64,000 bases of DNA from Gymnopus androsaceus JB14. Its lineage: Eukaryota > Basidiomycota > Agaricomycetes > Agaricales > Omphalotaceae. A program made the translations under genes and the position numbers. Below, piece by piece: positions 33,230 to 46,184 of this stretch (its first letter is position 1; each line of letters starts with the position of its first letter). The notes beneath the pieces were generated by a model. It saw only the letters and a program-made list of their open reading frames with translations. It was not told the DNA's origin and did not search any database. Location of the stretch: NCBI GenBank assembly GCA_009733575.1, contig ML769403.1, positions 62,001-126,000 of the forward strand, given 5' to 3'.

Positions 33230-33262
<33 letters not shown>
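32990..33262 (+). mobile_element. SINE-like element with poly(A) tail (U1)
   Basis: A 32-base A run at 33231-33262 follows a stretch with GGATTCAATTCC (33205-33216), which fits a pol III B box, and an acceptor-like GCGCCCCTCC. An A box is less clear (AGCGCAGCATCAAGTTGG near 33160-33178). The 5' end is not defined; cttggacttgga steps begin near 33025. Copies end at 39011 and 45725 with A runs of 30 and 29. Confidence 0.45.
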
Positions 33263-33263
<1 letters not shown>

Positions 33264-33571
33264 ATTACCTGTGCGAAAAGTTCTTTCAGAAAAGTTAAGG
33301 TCGATTATCTCGGTCCTCGATGCTTGATTTGGCTAACGCTCTGCTGACGCTTCTTTTCTATCTTTGCATGGTAGTTTCCTCGATGCCACGCCTACCGCGG
33401 AATTCAAGCCGATTGCGAAGGATTATGCTCAAGCTGACAAGATGGGTCATTGCTCTCCATTCTCTGTTGACTGAGAAGAGGGATCCATTCAGACGGACAT
33501 GGGCACGACCTATGATGAGCTTTTGCACATGAATGGCCCCCTGGGGCCTGCATTTCAGTAACAGCTCTTAC

Positions 33572-33720
33572 ACACAAAAAGGTTACAAAATTCTGCTTGG
33601 CAGAAATGCAACCTTTCAATTGTCCTGAAATATCATGTGACTGGGGATATGCCTTATATGGTTTATCCCCAGTCACATGATATTTCAGGACCGAGCAGAA
33701 TTTTGTAACTTTACCGTGTG
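33572..33720. mobile_element. 149-bp hairpin MITE (U1)
   Basis: The core is a perfect 27-bp inverted pair (TCCTGAAATATCATGTGACT... and its inverse) and the outer ends GTTACAAAATTCTGC are also inverted. It is flanked by TTAC at 33568-33571 and 33721-33724. R-family copy 1 has a single TTAC (2254-2257) and no insert, which is the empty site. Duplicate: 46036-46184. Confidence 0.85.
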
Positions 33721-34600
33721 TTACCCAACGCATGCTTGCATCCCATAACCCGACTTGGCTGATAGATTTGAACACACAAGCACATGATGACTTCCTACTA
33801 CGCTGTAAGCTCAAGCTATTTCTGGTCATCAAAACACATCGCAGAATGTGTAGGGTAACTCCGCTTTCTCATAGGAATCGTACTGTCCGGTGATAATCGT
33901 AAGTCTCGTCCTTCTTCTGCGTTGTCGCGTCCGAGCATCCGATAACAGCAAAGCCACATTTGCCTTCTATCAGGCTTTACAGCATTTGTATCTCTTTCTC
34001 TACCCATTCCGATTCCCATGGCAGTTCCGCTGCGAACTTCGAAGATGCAGGATAGATCTTCAAGAAGAAGACTGAAGCAAGGTTGCATTAATTGGAGTCA
34101 AATGGTACGCGTATGTTTCCGCGTGAAGCGCATAAATCAGCGTGTCGGAGGTTTGATGCCGCGAGAGAAAACTGAACGCTTTAGGTTGTGGGGGTTTTCC
34201 ACCGCCACACTCGGCCTACCGATTTTGAGCATCCGTCCCCATATCTTCCTCATTATCCTCAGGGTCTTTAGCAGAGGGTAAAGCAACTCTAAGGATAACA
34301 GTTTCTAGGACGCAAGCAGAAGAAATCCGATTCAACCCGCAACGATTGCTCGGCCCGAATAAAACTTTGTTACTCCTCACTCAGCCGGCGTTCAGATCTT
34401 CGACCGAACCGTGTCCTTCCTTCCTTCCTGTGCTTACCATGCGCGTACAATTCGGAAATGAGACGATTGACTCAAAATATCTTTCCGAACCAACCGAACC
34501 TTCCAAACTTCCATCCGATATGGGTGATTCTCCGAAGGGGAACGGTATATAAGGTCGGAAGATTTCTTTCAAGGAACTAACCGCCTCACTACCCTTCCTC

Positions 34601-34913
34601 ATGAAGCCTTCCAGACATTGTATCGATCTGGCTAACGCAGACATCTTCCGCCTTATGGACCCGTCCTATCACCCGAGCTCTTCTTCAGAGCAAACAAAGG
34701 CATACATTGACTGTCGTGGAGAGATGCACGACCCGGATTTCCATTATTTTCCAGTCTATCCGACTGGAACAGGGAGAAGCAGACGCGGGAAGAGAGTATC
34801 GGATCCTTTATCGAGATCACAATGGGAGGAAGACGAGGAAGACGAATTGGAGGAAGAAGAATCGCGGGCACAGCAGTATCATCGCCGAAAGTCCTCACGG
34901 CGACCTCGCTCAT
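34601..34913 (+). pseudogene. R-family Ser/His-rich frame, copy 2 (truncated)
   Basis: Identical in start (MKPSRHCIDLANADIF) to the copy at 47066 and open through the acidic block, but after codon 104 the frame runs into the unrelated U2 sequence. The frame stays open by chance to 35302, so an artificial fusion would be predicted here. Confidence 0.75.
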
Positions 34914-35333
34914 ACGGAGGCCTTCTGACGTGCCGAAATTTGACCGTCACAGGTCACATTCGAAAGTGCGAAATTTTTTGGGGTGACACCCAAAATTGCC
35001 TCAAAAACGCAAATTTTGGGTCAAAAATCCGAAATTGTGCTGGGGTCATGCGGCTCCACTGCGAGGTGCCAAATCCAAATTTTGTCAGGTCAGTCACGGT
35101 CACAGGGGCCTGCAAATTTGAATCAAATGTACAGACTGAGAAACGTACTTCATCAGCAAAAATGGTCTGGGCCTTGGATAACCTGAGGACACCTAAGGAC
35201 TTCTTAAGTCTCCTAGGACACCCAGGACACCTAGGTCTCCCAGGCTTTCATAAGTCCACCCCCTTATTCCTGGGCTTTTTGAAGGAGCCTGAGGGAGCCT
35301 GAGGGAACCTGAGGAAACCTGAGGAAACCTGAG

Positions 35334-35791
35334 TAGTCCATGGCAAGAACATGAATCATCAAGGATACTCTAGTCATGATCCTTGAAAATGATTCTAGGA
35401 TAGAGTCATACCACAAAAAAAAGGATCATGACTCTACTCCAGAGTAGAGTTAGAATCACCTGGTGGGACCTAGGATACTCAGCAAGGATACTCTTAAATA
35501 CTTGCTATGTGCTATATGATGTATTGTGAGTGAAATGTGTCTGAAACATCAATATGCTAACTGCTGAGGGTTTGTATACTAATATATTAATACATCCAAT
35601 ACAACACTTATTGGGTGTATTCAATGTTCACTCTAGAGTATCCTTGGATTGAGTTTGACTCTGATCTAAGTAATACCTACCTAAGTCATTTGCTTAAGTG
35701 ATCACCTGGCAGAGTTAAGATCATGGGTTTTGGAGTGAGAGTATCAAGCAAAGATCAAGAGTCAGATAGATCATGATTCTTGCCTTGACTA
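35334..35791. mobile_element. hAT MITE, TAGTCATGGGC family (U2 copy)
   Basis: Collinear with 29553-30025 but with many one-base losses, including in both terminal repeats. Confidence 0.8.
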
Positions 35792-38117
35792 ACATGAGGA
35801 AGCTAGAGCCTTGAGGAATCTAGGAAGCCTGAAAGGCCTGGGAAACCTGAGGCAACTTGAGGTAACCTAGGAAATTCTGCTGAGTCATACAACCCAAAAA
35901 AAATATTCATACATTTATTATTCAGCTTTATCTTTTTGCTCAATTTCCACATTTATCTTACTGAAACCTTATTACCTCATTAAACTCATAGATATTTGAC
36001 TTATTTCAAAGTGAAATTATTTTTAGAGACTCATTAATGTTTTACTAGCCTTAAATTAGACTTGGAAACCCTCACTTAAGTATTTTTAACTCAAGTTCAA
36101 GTACTAACATATTTATCAAGTTAACTGTTACTATTATGATGAATCTGATTTGACCCCATCAACAGACTTTTAATTGTAGCAGTCTACAGTGCCCACATGG
36201 TTGGTGCTTATTTGGGCGGTTATTTACACAATTATATATAGATAAATTCCAATCATTGGGGTTCTACTGTTCTTCTAATGATAATTACAATCATAATTAA
36301 ATGTCTAGTTCATTGAAGCTATTTAGCTTGTAATCCTAGTTCTAGATAAATCTCAGGCTGTCTCAGGCTGTCCCAGGCCATCCCAGGCTCCTCAGGCTGC
36401 CCCAGGTTCTCTCAGGTTGTGCTCAGGTTGTGCTAAGCTGCAATGAGGCTCCCCTCGTGATATCAGGATTTGGGCCAATTGCTAGGTGGCCTAAGTCACC
36501 CTCAAGTGATATCAGGATTGGCAAATTCCTAGGTGGCCTAAGTCACCCAGTTATAATTTGGCTCTATGAGCACTTGTTGAGTAGCTGTTATAAGCTAATT
36601 TTTCATGCTTAACATGTATCAGTCATATGGTGTAAATGTTTAGGCATCCCAAATGCACTGCATATTATGAGACTGATACTGAAAGCCATGAAGGTAAAGA
36701 TCTTCATGAGTCCGGATCCCGGCATACCGGGATCCGTGCACAGGTACCGGGGTTGAAATCACTGACCTGTGACTTGCCAAAACCCATAGGAAACGGTCCG
36801 GTATGACCGGGATCTGACAGGTATACCTGCAGGTACCTAGCATAGACCTGTTATAGTTTTTAACTATAGATTTTTAGTACTTGTTTACTAAGTTAAATAT
36901 GCCACTAATACTTATAGTAATCACAATTAGCATCAACTGGAATCAATTCATGACAATAGAGTACTTATTCTCAACTTTGTAAACGTACTAGTAAGTATTA
37001 TATTAGTAGTAACAGCTTAATAAATAAAGTAATCTGGGTAGCATACAAGGACCCCGGCTCTACCACTAAAGGAAATAAAAAGCAATGAAGTTTCATTATA
37101 CAGTGGTAAGGAGAAATATTTTATATTATCATGTGCATATATATTAAGTATTAGACTATTAATAATACTATTACTACCTAATACTAGGGTGATGTATATA
37201 TGAATTGGAATTGGTACTCCTATACCATATAGATACAAGTACAGATACAGTACACTATTCTTAACTTTCTGGTACACAATTTAGTGCTTATAGAAGTAAA
37301 AAATGTTAGTCAAGTATGTAAATCATTTGTCCACAATACCTGCAGGTCACTAAAAAAGATTAGAATCATGACCTGTAACCTGCGGGGATCTGTGGGAAAC
37401 CGGTACCGGGACCCGCGGGTCAAATACCGCAGGATTCACACGGATCTACCTGCAGGTACCTGTCCCTAACTGGGACTCGTGAAGATCATTACATGAAGGT
37501 TCAAACCTCCATGCTGCAATATTTTCTCTGATTATCTGCGTCCCGGGCCAGATCCGTAAGGCATCCGGCCTTCCGCTTCATCACAGAGGATGGTATTTGA
37601 TAATCATTGATTTACAGTGCATACGGGTTATCAGCCGCGATAAATTCACTAGAGATCCCCTTGGGCATTTGCCCAAGGGTCTGCTGCTCCCTAATCCAAG
37701 CCCATGAGGAACTACCCTTGCTGATCAACCCGAGCTTGGGTTATATGCATGGCCAAGAAATACCTTGGCTTCATTTGGAAGCATTGGCAATGTATCAAGG
37801 GAATTCTGGTCTGAGGGATACACTGATCAGGAAAAATGGTCTGGGCCAGGGATAGCCTAGGTGACCTAAGCCTCCTAGGTTACAGGGGCTGGACTTGGGA
37901 TGGCCTAGGCAGCCTAGGACTACCTCAGGCTCCTGAGGTTTCCCAGGGTTTCCCAGGGTTCCTCCAGGTTTCCTCAGGTTTTCTCAGGTGACTCAGGTTG
38001 TCAAAAGTCCACCCCCTAATTCCTAGGTCATCCTAAAGGAACCTAGGCAACCTAGGTGTCTTTGAGTTACCTTGAGGTTAACTTCAGGCATCCAAGGCCC
38101 AAACAGTTTTTCCTGCA

Positions 38118-38500
38118 TCAGAAAAAACTGTTTTGGGCCCAGGAGGATCTAAGGTCACCTAGTCCTCTTAGGCAACCTGAGGTATCCTAGTTGGCCTAGG
38201 AAAAAGGGTAAAACTTTGGACACCTCAGGTATCCTAGTCATCCTAGGTGTCCTGGGAGATCCTGGGATGTCCTGGGCATCCTGAGGCATCCTGAGGCATC
38301 CTGGGATTGGAACTTTTATCCCAGGATGCCTCAGGATGCCTCAGGATGCCCCAGGACATCCCAGGATCTCCCAGGACACCTAGGATGACTAGGATACCTG
38401 AGGTGTCCAAATTTTACCCTTTTTCCTAGGCCAACTAGGATACCTCAGGTTGCCTAAGAGACTAGGTGACCTTAGATCCTCCTGGCCCAAAACAGTTTTT
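38118..38500. repeat. Long palindrome (U2 copy)
   Basis: Same structure as 32366-32749; the arms meet near 38306-38318. Confidence 0.8.
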
Positions 38501-38980
38501 GCTGATGTATGCAACAGTAATATGTTGTTCTTGAGTCAGACAGTGAAATGAGTAGATGCAATCATTTGAGATAATGCATACAAGCAGGCCTCGCTGGATG
38601 CATTTCGTACGCTACTGACATCATTGTGTGCAGATACATGCATCGAAGTGCTAAGCCTGGACTCCGCCATGTGCTTCACACTTGTGACTTTATTTTGGAC
38701 TCGCTAGAGCCATATATAGCTCTAGGGTGCTCATACTAGATATATTATATGATATTAAAGTTATATAGAAACTTGGACTTGGACTTAGATTTTGGACTTG
38801 GACTCGGAGTTGGACTCCCGGGATCCCGGGCAACCTGAGGTCTGCGTAAACGCATTCCTGCCGGGGACTAACCACAGTCAAGGACTATGTACCTGTACCT
38901 TGTACAAACTAGCGCAGCATCAAGTTGGACGACCTATCGGCTGCTTGGTGCCATCGGATTCAATTCCAAAAGCGCCCCTC

Positions 38981-38981
<1 letters not shown>

Positions 38982-39011
<30 letters not shown>
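38982..39011 (+). repeat. Poly(A) tail of the SINE-like element (U2 copy)
   Basis: Thirty A residues after the conserved GCGCCCCTCC, as in U1 and U3. Confidence 0.6.
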
Positions 39012-39012
<1 letters not shown>

Positions 39013-39899
39013 ATTACCTGTGCGAAAAGTTCTTTCAAAGTTAAGGTCGATTAACTCGGTCCTCGATGCTTGATTTGCTCCCGACTCATATGTCATTAAC
39101 GTCAGAAGGCATGGCACGAATGTATCGAGAAAAGATCTTTCCTATTCATGGCCTTTTCCGAAAGATTGTACACGATCGAGGCCCACAATTCCACTCAGGT
39201 TTCATGAAAGAACTCTACAAACAACTCGGAATCGAAGCAAACTTTACAACGGCATATCATCCTCAGACTAATGGACAAACCGAAAGAACAAACCAAAGAA
39301 ACCGAACATTATTCTTCGTTTGTTCATCAATTACCATCAGTCAGATTGGCACGAATGGTTACCCACAGCCGAATTTGCATACAATGATCGAGTACACTCC
39401 GCTACAAAAACTACTCCTTTCTTTGCCGACATGGGCCGTCATCCTTATAAAGGCACTGCACCAAAAGAAAATCCGCTAATCCCTCCGCTCAAGAATTCGC
39501 CGATAATATGAGAAAAGTACGAGACGAAGTAGGATCAGCATTGAAGAAAGCGGCTGAAGACATGACTCGCTACTATAACAAAAACATAGCGAGTCAAGAG
39601 AATATAAAGTTGGAGACAAAGTATGGCTCGAAGGAATAAACATTACGACAAGTCGTCCAATGAAGAAATTGGATGATAAACGTTTTGGACCTTTCGAAGT
39701 ACTAGAGAAAGTCGGCCGAGTTCATATAAACTCAAAATACCAAAAACATGGAGAAACGTTCATAGCGTCTTCAATGAAGTTCTACTCACACCATATTATC
39801 CCCCACAATTCCCAAACCAACCTCGAAATACCAATCCACCTCCCATAGAAATCGAAGGAGAAGAACCAGAATACGAAGTCGAAGAAATAGTTGATTCGA

Positions 39900-40213
39900 G
39901 AGAAAATAAAAGAAGCAAGAAGGTGTCGTATAAAGTCAAATGGAAAGGATATGGACCACATGAAATGACATGGGAACCAGTATCAAATCTCGACAAAGCA
40001 AAGGATGCTATTAAGGATTTCCATAACAAAAAACCTTCGAAACCACGCCCAAGAGATATTCGAAAACTAGAAATACCCATGTCATTATTTCCTAAACACC
40101 TTTTTCGTCCCATTCCCGAATCATTAACGACACCTGTTCCAAGTTCCATACCAACCGAATCCATGACTGCAAAGCTTGCGCGATGTGGAAATCGCGTCCT
40201 AAAGAGGGGGTAA
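39900..40213 (+). pseudogene. Integrase C-terminal chromodomain (fragment)
   Basis: The frame 39923-40213 reads a canonical chromodomain with the aromatic cage residues (YKVKWKGY, TWEP) and a C-terminal tail ending NRVLKRG. Chromodomains steer chromovirus integrase to histone-marked chromatin, commonly H3K9me heterochromatin. No complete pol accompanies it. Confidence 0.85.
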
Positions 40214-40667
40214 TGTTACGAACGTTCTTATCTTATCAACACATGGTATTATTCCTTATCATTTTCCTTTATTTACTCTTGTATATCTACATAAGCGCGC
40301 GCTTGTTTAGACGCGCGACTATACTAATTAAAGTTCTACCGATCAGAGTATGATCGTTTCCGATCATAACACATGCTAGCATGTCCATACTCGTACGATC
40401 GACCTATCATTACTTATTGTCGTTTACTTGTTGTCTTTCATCGTTTCATGCATTGTTACCGCACGATTAGGGTACAGGGTATAGGGCTTAGGGTTTGTAC
40501 TTTAGTATATATAGTAGTTGTAGCTGTAGCATAGTCCTTAGCTTCAATCTCGTCAATACCTCCTAGTTCTCAATATCATCTTCTCTTTTCCTCATCGTTC
40601 TTGTCTTTGCCTAAGTCGAAAGTCGTGATGCCTGGTACCTCGTGTTGTGGGGAACTAGTCGCTGACA
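40214..40667 (+). repeat. LTR of the chromovirus fragment
   Basis: 454 bp, TGTTACGAACG to CTGACA, nearly identical to 21658-22111 including TATA box and the tagcttcaatct start. Confidence 0.95.
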
Positions 40668-40708
40668 CAGATTAGATTCCATTCTTGCATAGGAAAAGTA
40701 CCTGGAAT

Positions 40709-41202
40709 CAAGGGGGCTCAAGAAATTAAGCGCCCGACCGGGGGTAGGTTAGTTAGTCCGGTTGCCACGCTGAAAAAAAAAAAAAAATCCACCCCCCTAT
40801 TTAGCCTCAGAATTGCATTTCATGAGCTTAAAAAGTACTTCAAGAGCTTTGCAGAAGCATTAGTACCTTGTCTTGAAGCTGCTGACAGTGTTGGTAGTGC
40901 ATCCCTCCAAGTTTCGGCAGTGGCGCCAACCATCCTGTTGTCTACCACATCTTTAAGGTTCAATTAAATTTTTATTGAGATGGTAATGCTACATATAAAA
41001 TACATGAAATAATCCTTGTGTGAGTGTTTCGACAGTAGTAGTACCTGGTAGTACTAAAACTAGTATGTATTTAACTACTATCTTATCTAGATATACCGTA
41101 TATAGGCATGGGAATGCTTACATAGTATAGTAGTCCCCTCCAAATGCCCGAAAGAAAAAATTTCGACCTGCGGTCGCTAATTTTTTTTCTTGAGCCCCCT
41201 TG
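40709..41202. mobile_element. hAT-like MITE, CAAGGGGGCTC ends, copy in U3
   Basis: Same insertion as 28288-28766, duplicated with the unit. The 8-bp flanks cctggaat are at 40701-40708 and 41203-41210. Confidence 0.9.
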
Positions 41203-41281
41203 CCTGGAATGGTATCATTTCCATTAGCTTTTCTCAATCATTTTCCAAAAATAGATAAACAAGGCTGACCCTGGTGTATGA

Positions 41282-41440
41282 CCATCCTTGAGCTGCTTGG
41301 TGGCAAAAATAAGACACTACTGGTCTGGAGGAATACCCTCCTTTTCCTGGATCTTCACTTTCATGTTGTTGATGGTGTCAGAAGACTCAACCTCAAGAGA
41401 GATCATCTTGGAACTTGAGGTTCAGAACCATCAACTGCTT
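41282..41440 (-). pseudogene. Ubiquitin remnant (U3 copy)
   Basis: Duplicate of 28845-29000, with ubiquitin phrases such as [10 protein letters not shown] and [10 protein letters not shown] on the minus strand. Confidence 0.75.
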
Positions 41441-42000
41441 GATATAAGGTTGGCAAACATTCTTTGATTTCTCAATATTCATGACACAGTGTATCTAAAT
41501 GAATATCAATAAGATTCTGCTATAGCAGAATACTGTACCATTTCAATCAATTCGGCGGTCACATGTCACGGAGGCCTTCTGACGTGCCGAAATTTGACCA
41601 GGTCACAGGTCACATTTCGAAAGTGCCGAAATTTTTTGGGGTGACACACTCAAAATTGCCTCAAAAAAACGCAAATTTTGGGTCAAAAATGCCGAAATTT
41701 TGCTGGGGTCATGCGGCTCCACTGCGAGGTGCCAAATCCAAAATTTTGTCAGGTCAGTCACGGTCACAGGGGCCTGCCAAATTGATCAAAATGGTACAGT
41801 ACTGAGAAACGTACTTCATCAGCAAAAATGGTCTGGGCCTTGGATAACCTGAGGACACCTAAGGACTATCTAAGTCTCCTAGGACACCCAGGACACCTAG
41901 GTCTCCCAGGCTTTCATAAGTCCACCCCCTTATTCCTGGGCTTTTTGAAGGAGTCCTGAGGGAGCCTGAGGGAACCTGAGGAAACCTGAGGAAACCTGAG

Positions 42001-42473
42001 TAGTCATGGGCAAGAATCATGAATCATCAAGGATACTCTAGTCATGATCCTTGAAAATGATTCTAGGATAGAGTCATACCACAAAAAAAAGGATCATGAC
42101 TCTACTCCAGAGTAGAGTTAGAATCACCTGGTTGGGACCTAGGATACTCTAGCAAGGATACTCTTAAATACTTGCTATGTGCTGTATATGATGTATTGTG
42201 AGTGAAATGTGTCTGAAACATCAATATTGCTACTGCTGAGGGTTGTATACTAATATTTAATACATCCAATACAACACTTATTGGGTTATTCAATGTTCAC
42301 TCTAGAGTATCCTTGGATTGATTTGACTCTTGACTCTAGGTGATCCTATCCTAGAGTCACTTGTGCTTAAGTGATTCTACTCATGGCTAGAGTTAAGATC
42401 ATGGGTTTTGGAGTGAGAGTATCCTAGCAAAGAGTCAAGAGTCAGATAGAGTCATGATTCTTGCCCATGACTA
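42001..42473. mobile_element. hAT MITE, TAGTCATGGGC family (U3 copy)
   Basis: Same 473-bp element as 29553-30025, with aacctgag flanks at 41993-42000 and 42474-42481. Confidence 0.9.
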
Positions 42474-43399
42474 AACCTGAGGAAGCCTGAGCCTTGAGGA
42501 AGTCTAGGGAAGCCTGGGAAGCCTGGGAAACCTGAGGCAACTTGAGGTAACCTAGGGATACTTCTGCTGAGTCATACAACCCAAAAAAATAATTCTCATA
42601 CTTTATTATTCAGCTTTATCTTTTTGCTCAATTTCCACATTTATCTTACTGAAACCTTATTACCTCATTAAACTCATAGATATTTGACTTATTTCAAAGT
42701 GAAATTATTTTTAGAGACTCATTAATGTTTTACTAGCCTTAAATTATGACTTGGAACACCTCACTTAAGTATTTTTAACTCAAGTTCAAGTAGACTAACA
42801 TATTTATCAAGTTAACTGTTACTTTATGATGAATCTGATTTGACCCCATCAACAGACTTTTAATTGTATGCAGTCTACAGGTGCCCACATGGTTGGGTGC
42901 TTATTTGGGCGCTTATTTTACACAATTATATATAGATAAATTCCAATCATTGGGGTGTCTACTGTTCTTCTAATGATAATTACACATCATAATTAAATGT
43001 ACTAGTTCATTGAAGCTATTTAGCTTGTAATCCTAGTTCTAGATAAATCTCAGGCTGTCTCAGGCTGTCCCAGGCCATCCCAGGCTTCCTCAGGCTGCCC
43101 CAGGTTCTCTCAGGTTGTGCTCAGGTTGTGCTCAGGCTGCAATGAGGCTCCCTCTGGTGATATCAGGATTTGGGCCAATTGCTAGGTGGCCTAAGTCACC
43201 CTCAAGTGATATCAGGATTTGGGCAAATTCCTAGGTGGCCTAAGTCACCCAGTATAATAATTTGGCTCTTATGAGCACTTGTTGAGTAGCTGTTATAAGC
43301 TAATTTTCATGCTTAACATGTATCAGTCATATGGTGTAAATGTTTAGGCATCCCAAATGCACTGCATATTATGAGACTGATACTGAAAGCCATGAAGGT

Positions 43400-44200
43400 A
43401 AAGATCTTCATGAGTCCGGATCCCGGCATACCGGGATCCGTGCCACAGGTACCGGGGGTTGAAATACCCTGACCTGTGACCTGCCAAAACCCATAGGAAA
43501 CGGGTCCGGTATGACCGGGATCTGTGACAGGTATACCTGCAGGTACCTGCATGACCTGTTATAGTTTTTAACTATAGATTTTTAGTACTTGTTACTAGTT
43601 AATATGCCACTAATACTTATAGTAATCACCATTAGCATCAACTGGAATCAATTCAATGACAATAGAGTACTTATTCTCAACTTTGTCAGTACTAGTAAGT
43701 ATTATATTAGTAGTAACAGCTTAATAAGTATAGTAAGCTGGGTAGCATACAAGGACCCCGGGCTCTACCACTAAGTGAAAATAAGCAATGAAGTTTCATT
43801 ATACAGTGGTAAGGAAGAAATATTTATATTTTCATGTGCATATATTAAGTATTAGACTATTAATATTACTATTACTACCTAATACTAGTGGTATATATTG
43901 GAATTGGTACTCTAATACCATATAGTAGTACAAGTACAGATACAGTACACTATTCTTAACATTCTGGTACACTATTTAGTGCTTATAGAAGTAAAAAATA
44001 GTTAGTCAAGTATGTAAATCATTTGTCCACAATGACCTGCAGGTCACTAAAAAAATTAGAATCATGACCTGTGACCTGCGGGGATCTGTGGGAAACCGGT
44101 ACCGGGACCCACGGGTCACAATACCTGCAGGTATTCCCACGGATCTACCTGCAGGTACCTGTCCCTAACTGGGACTCGTGAAGATCATTACATGAAGGTT
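43400..44200. repeat. Inverted-repeat element with GGTACC/CCTGCAGG runs (U3)
   Basis: Duplicate of 30938-31725 with the same inverted ends and GC-rich palindromic runs. Confidence 0.5.
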
Positions 44201-44832
44201 CAAACCTCCATGCTGCCAATATTTTACTCTGATTATCTGCGTCCCGGGCCAGATCCGTAAGGCATCCGGCCCTTCCGCTTCATCACAGAGGATGGTATTT
44301 GATAATCATTGATTTACAGTGCATACGGGTTATCAGCCGCGATAAATTCACTAGATGATCCCCTTGGGCATTTGCCCAAGGGTCTGCTGGCTGCCCTATA
44401 TCCAAGCCCATGAGGAACTACCCTTGCTGATCAATCCCGAGCTTGGGTTATATGCATGGCCAAGAAATACCTTGGCTTCATTTGGAAGCATTGGCAATGT
44501 ATCAAGGGAATTCTGGTCTGAGGGATACACTGATCAGGAAAAATGGTCTGGGCCAGGGATAGCCTAGGTGACCTAAGCCTCCTAGGTTACAGGGGCTGGA
44601 CTTGGGATGGCCTAGGCAGCCTAGGACTACCTCAGGCTGCCTGAGGTTTCCCCAGGGTTTCCCCAGGGTTCCTCCAGGTTTCCTCAGGTTTTCTCAGGTG
44701 ACTCAGGTTGTCAAAAGTCCACCCCCTAATTCCTAGGTCATCCTAAAGGAACCTAGGCAACCTAGGTGTCTTTGAGTTACCTTGAGGTTAACTTCAGGCC
44801 ATCCAAGGCCCAAACAGTTTTTCCTGCATCAG

Positions 44833-45215
44833 AAAAAACTGTTTTGGGCCAGGAGGATCTAAGGTCACCTAGTCCTCTTAGGCAACCTGAGGTATCCTAG
44901 TTGGCCTAGGAAAAAGGGTAAAACTTTGGACACCTCAGGTATCCTAGTCATCCTAGTGGTCCTGGGAGATCCTGGGATGTCCTGGGCATCCTGAGGCATC
45001 CTGAGGCATCCTGGGATGGAACTTTTATCCCAGGATGCCTCAGGATGCCTCAGGATGCCCCAGGACATCCCAGGATCTCCCAGGACACCTAGGATGACTA
45101 GGATACCTGAGGTGTCCAAAGTTTTACCCTTTTTCCTAGGCCAACTAGGATACCTCAGGTTGCCTAAGAGGACTAGGTGACCTTAGATCCTCCTGGGCCC
45201 AAAACAGTTTTTGCA
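44833..45215. repeat. Long palindrome (U3 copy)
   Basis: Same structure as 32366-32749. Confidence 0.8.
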
Positions 45216-45696
45216 TCATGTGATGCAACAGTAATATGTTGTTCTTGAGTCAGACAGTGAAATGAGTAGATGCAATCATTTGAGATAATGCATACAAGCA
45301 GGCCTCGCTGGATGCATTTCGTAGCGTACTGACATCATTGTGTGCAGATACATGCATCGAAGTGCTAAGCCTGGACTCCGCCATGTGCTTCACACTTGTG
45401 ACTTTATTTTGGACTCGCTAGAGCCATATATAGCTCTAGGGTGCTCATACTAGATATATTATATGATATTTAAAGTTATATAGAAACTTGGACTTGGACT
45501 TAGATTTTGGACTTGGACTCGGAGTTGGACTCCCGGGATCCCGGGCAACCTGAGGTCTGCGTAAACGCATTCCTGCCGGGGACTAACCACAGTCAAGGAC
45601 TATGTACCTGTACCTTGTACAAACTAGCGCAGCATCAAGTTGGACGACCTATCGGCTGCTTGGTGCCATCGGATTCAATTCCAAAAGCGCCCCTCC

Positions 45697-45725
45697 AAAA
45701 AAAAAAAAAAAAAAAAAAAAAAAAA
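45697..45725 (+). repeat. Poly(A) tail of the SINE-like element (U3 copy)
   Basis: Twenty-nine A residues at the position equivalent to 33231-33262. Confidence 0.6.
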
Positions 45726-46035
45726 CATTACCTGTGCGAAAAGTTCTTTCAGAAAAGTTAAGGTCGATTATCTCGGTCCTCGATGCTTGATTTGGCTAAC
45801 GCTCTGCTGACGCTTCTTTTCTATCTTTGCATGGTAGTTTCCTCGATGCCACGCCTACCGCGGAATTCAAGCCGATTGCGAAGGATTATGCTCAAGCTGA
45901 CAAGATGGGTCATTGCTCTCCATTCTCTGTTGACTGAGAAGAGGGATCCATTCAGACGGACATGGGCACGACCTATGATGAGCTTTTTGCACATGAATGG
46001 CCCCCTGGGGCCTGCATTTCAGTAACAGCTCTTAC

Positions 46036-46184
46036 ACACAAAAAGGTTACAAAATTCTGCTTGGCAGAAATGCAACCTTTCAATTGTCCTGAAATATCAT
46101 GTGACTGGGGATATGCCTTATATGGTTTATCCCCAGTCACATGATATTTCAGGACCGAGCAGAATTTTGTAACTTTACCGTGTG
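46036..46184. mobile_element. 149-bp hairpin MITE (U3 copy)
   Basis: Same insertion as 33572-33720, with TTAC on both sides. Confidence 0.85.

Larger units (their letters stand above)
26694..34913. repeat. Duplicated unit U1
   Basis: About 8.2 kb running from mid-integrase through the 3' LTR, hAT MITEs, palindromes, SINE-like element and R-family copy 2. It matches U3 (39078-47378) end to end and U2 over its middle. Differences from U3 are mostly one-base indels. Confidence 0.9.
33320..34913 (+). repeat. R-family copy 2 (truncated)
   Basis: Collinear with 2080-3380 and 45784-47378. It contains the hairpin MITE at 33572-33720, the TATA box at 34546 and the start of the Ser/His-rich frame, and is cut at 34913 where unit U2 begins. 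Confidence 0.85.
34914..39077. repeat. Duplicated unit U2 (partial)
   Basis: Matches 29123-33330 of U1 and the same part of U3, but lacks the chromovirus end and the R-family block. It is shorter than U1 by many single-base losses. It contains its own copies of the hAT MITE (35334-35791), inverted element (about 36694-37490), palindrome (38118-38500) and SINE-like element (ending 39011). Confidence 0.9.
39078..40667 (+). mobile_element. Chromovirus 3' fragment with chromodomain and LTR
   Basis: Begins in mid-integrase (LPTHMSLTSEGMARMYREKI) at the U2/U3 junction. Integrase residues up to the catalytic Glu region are readable with a one-base gain near 39297. A chromodomain follows at about 39900-40035 with YKVKWKGYGPHEMTWEP. 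The LTR is at 40214-40667, followed by cagat at 40668-40672, the same flank as the full element, so this is a duplication product and not an independent insertion. Confidence 0.9.

Noticed and set aside
34601..35302. 233-codon open frame combining the R-family start with downstream sequence
   Set aside because: The second half is repeat DNA of unit U2 read across the junction at 34913; it is a chance fusion and not a gene.
32600..45119. Open frames such as 44865-45119 and 33042-33347
   Set aside because: They translate palindromic CCTAGG steps or the poly(A) tail of the SINE-like element (Lys or Phe runs) and have no coding character.
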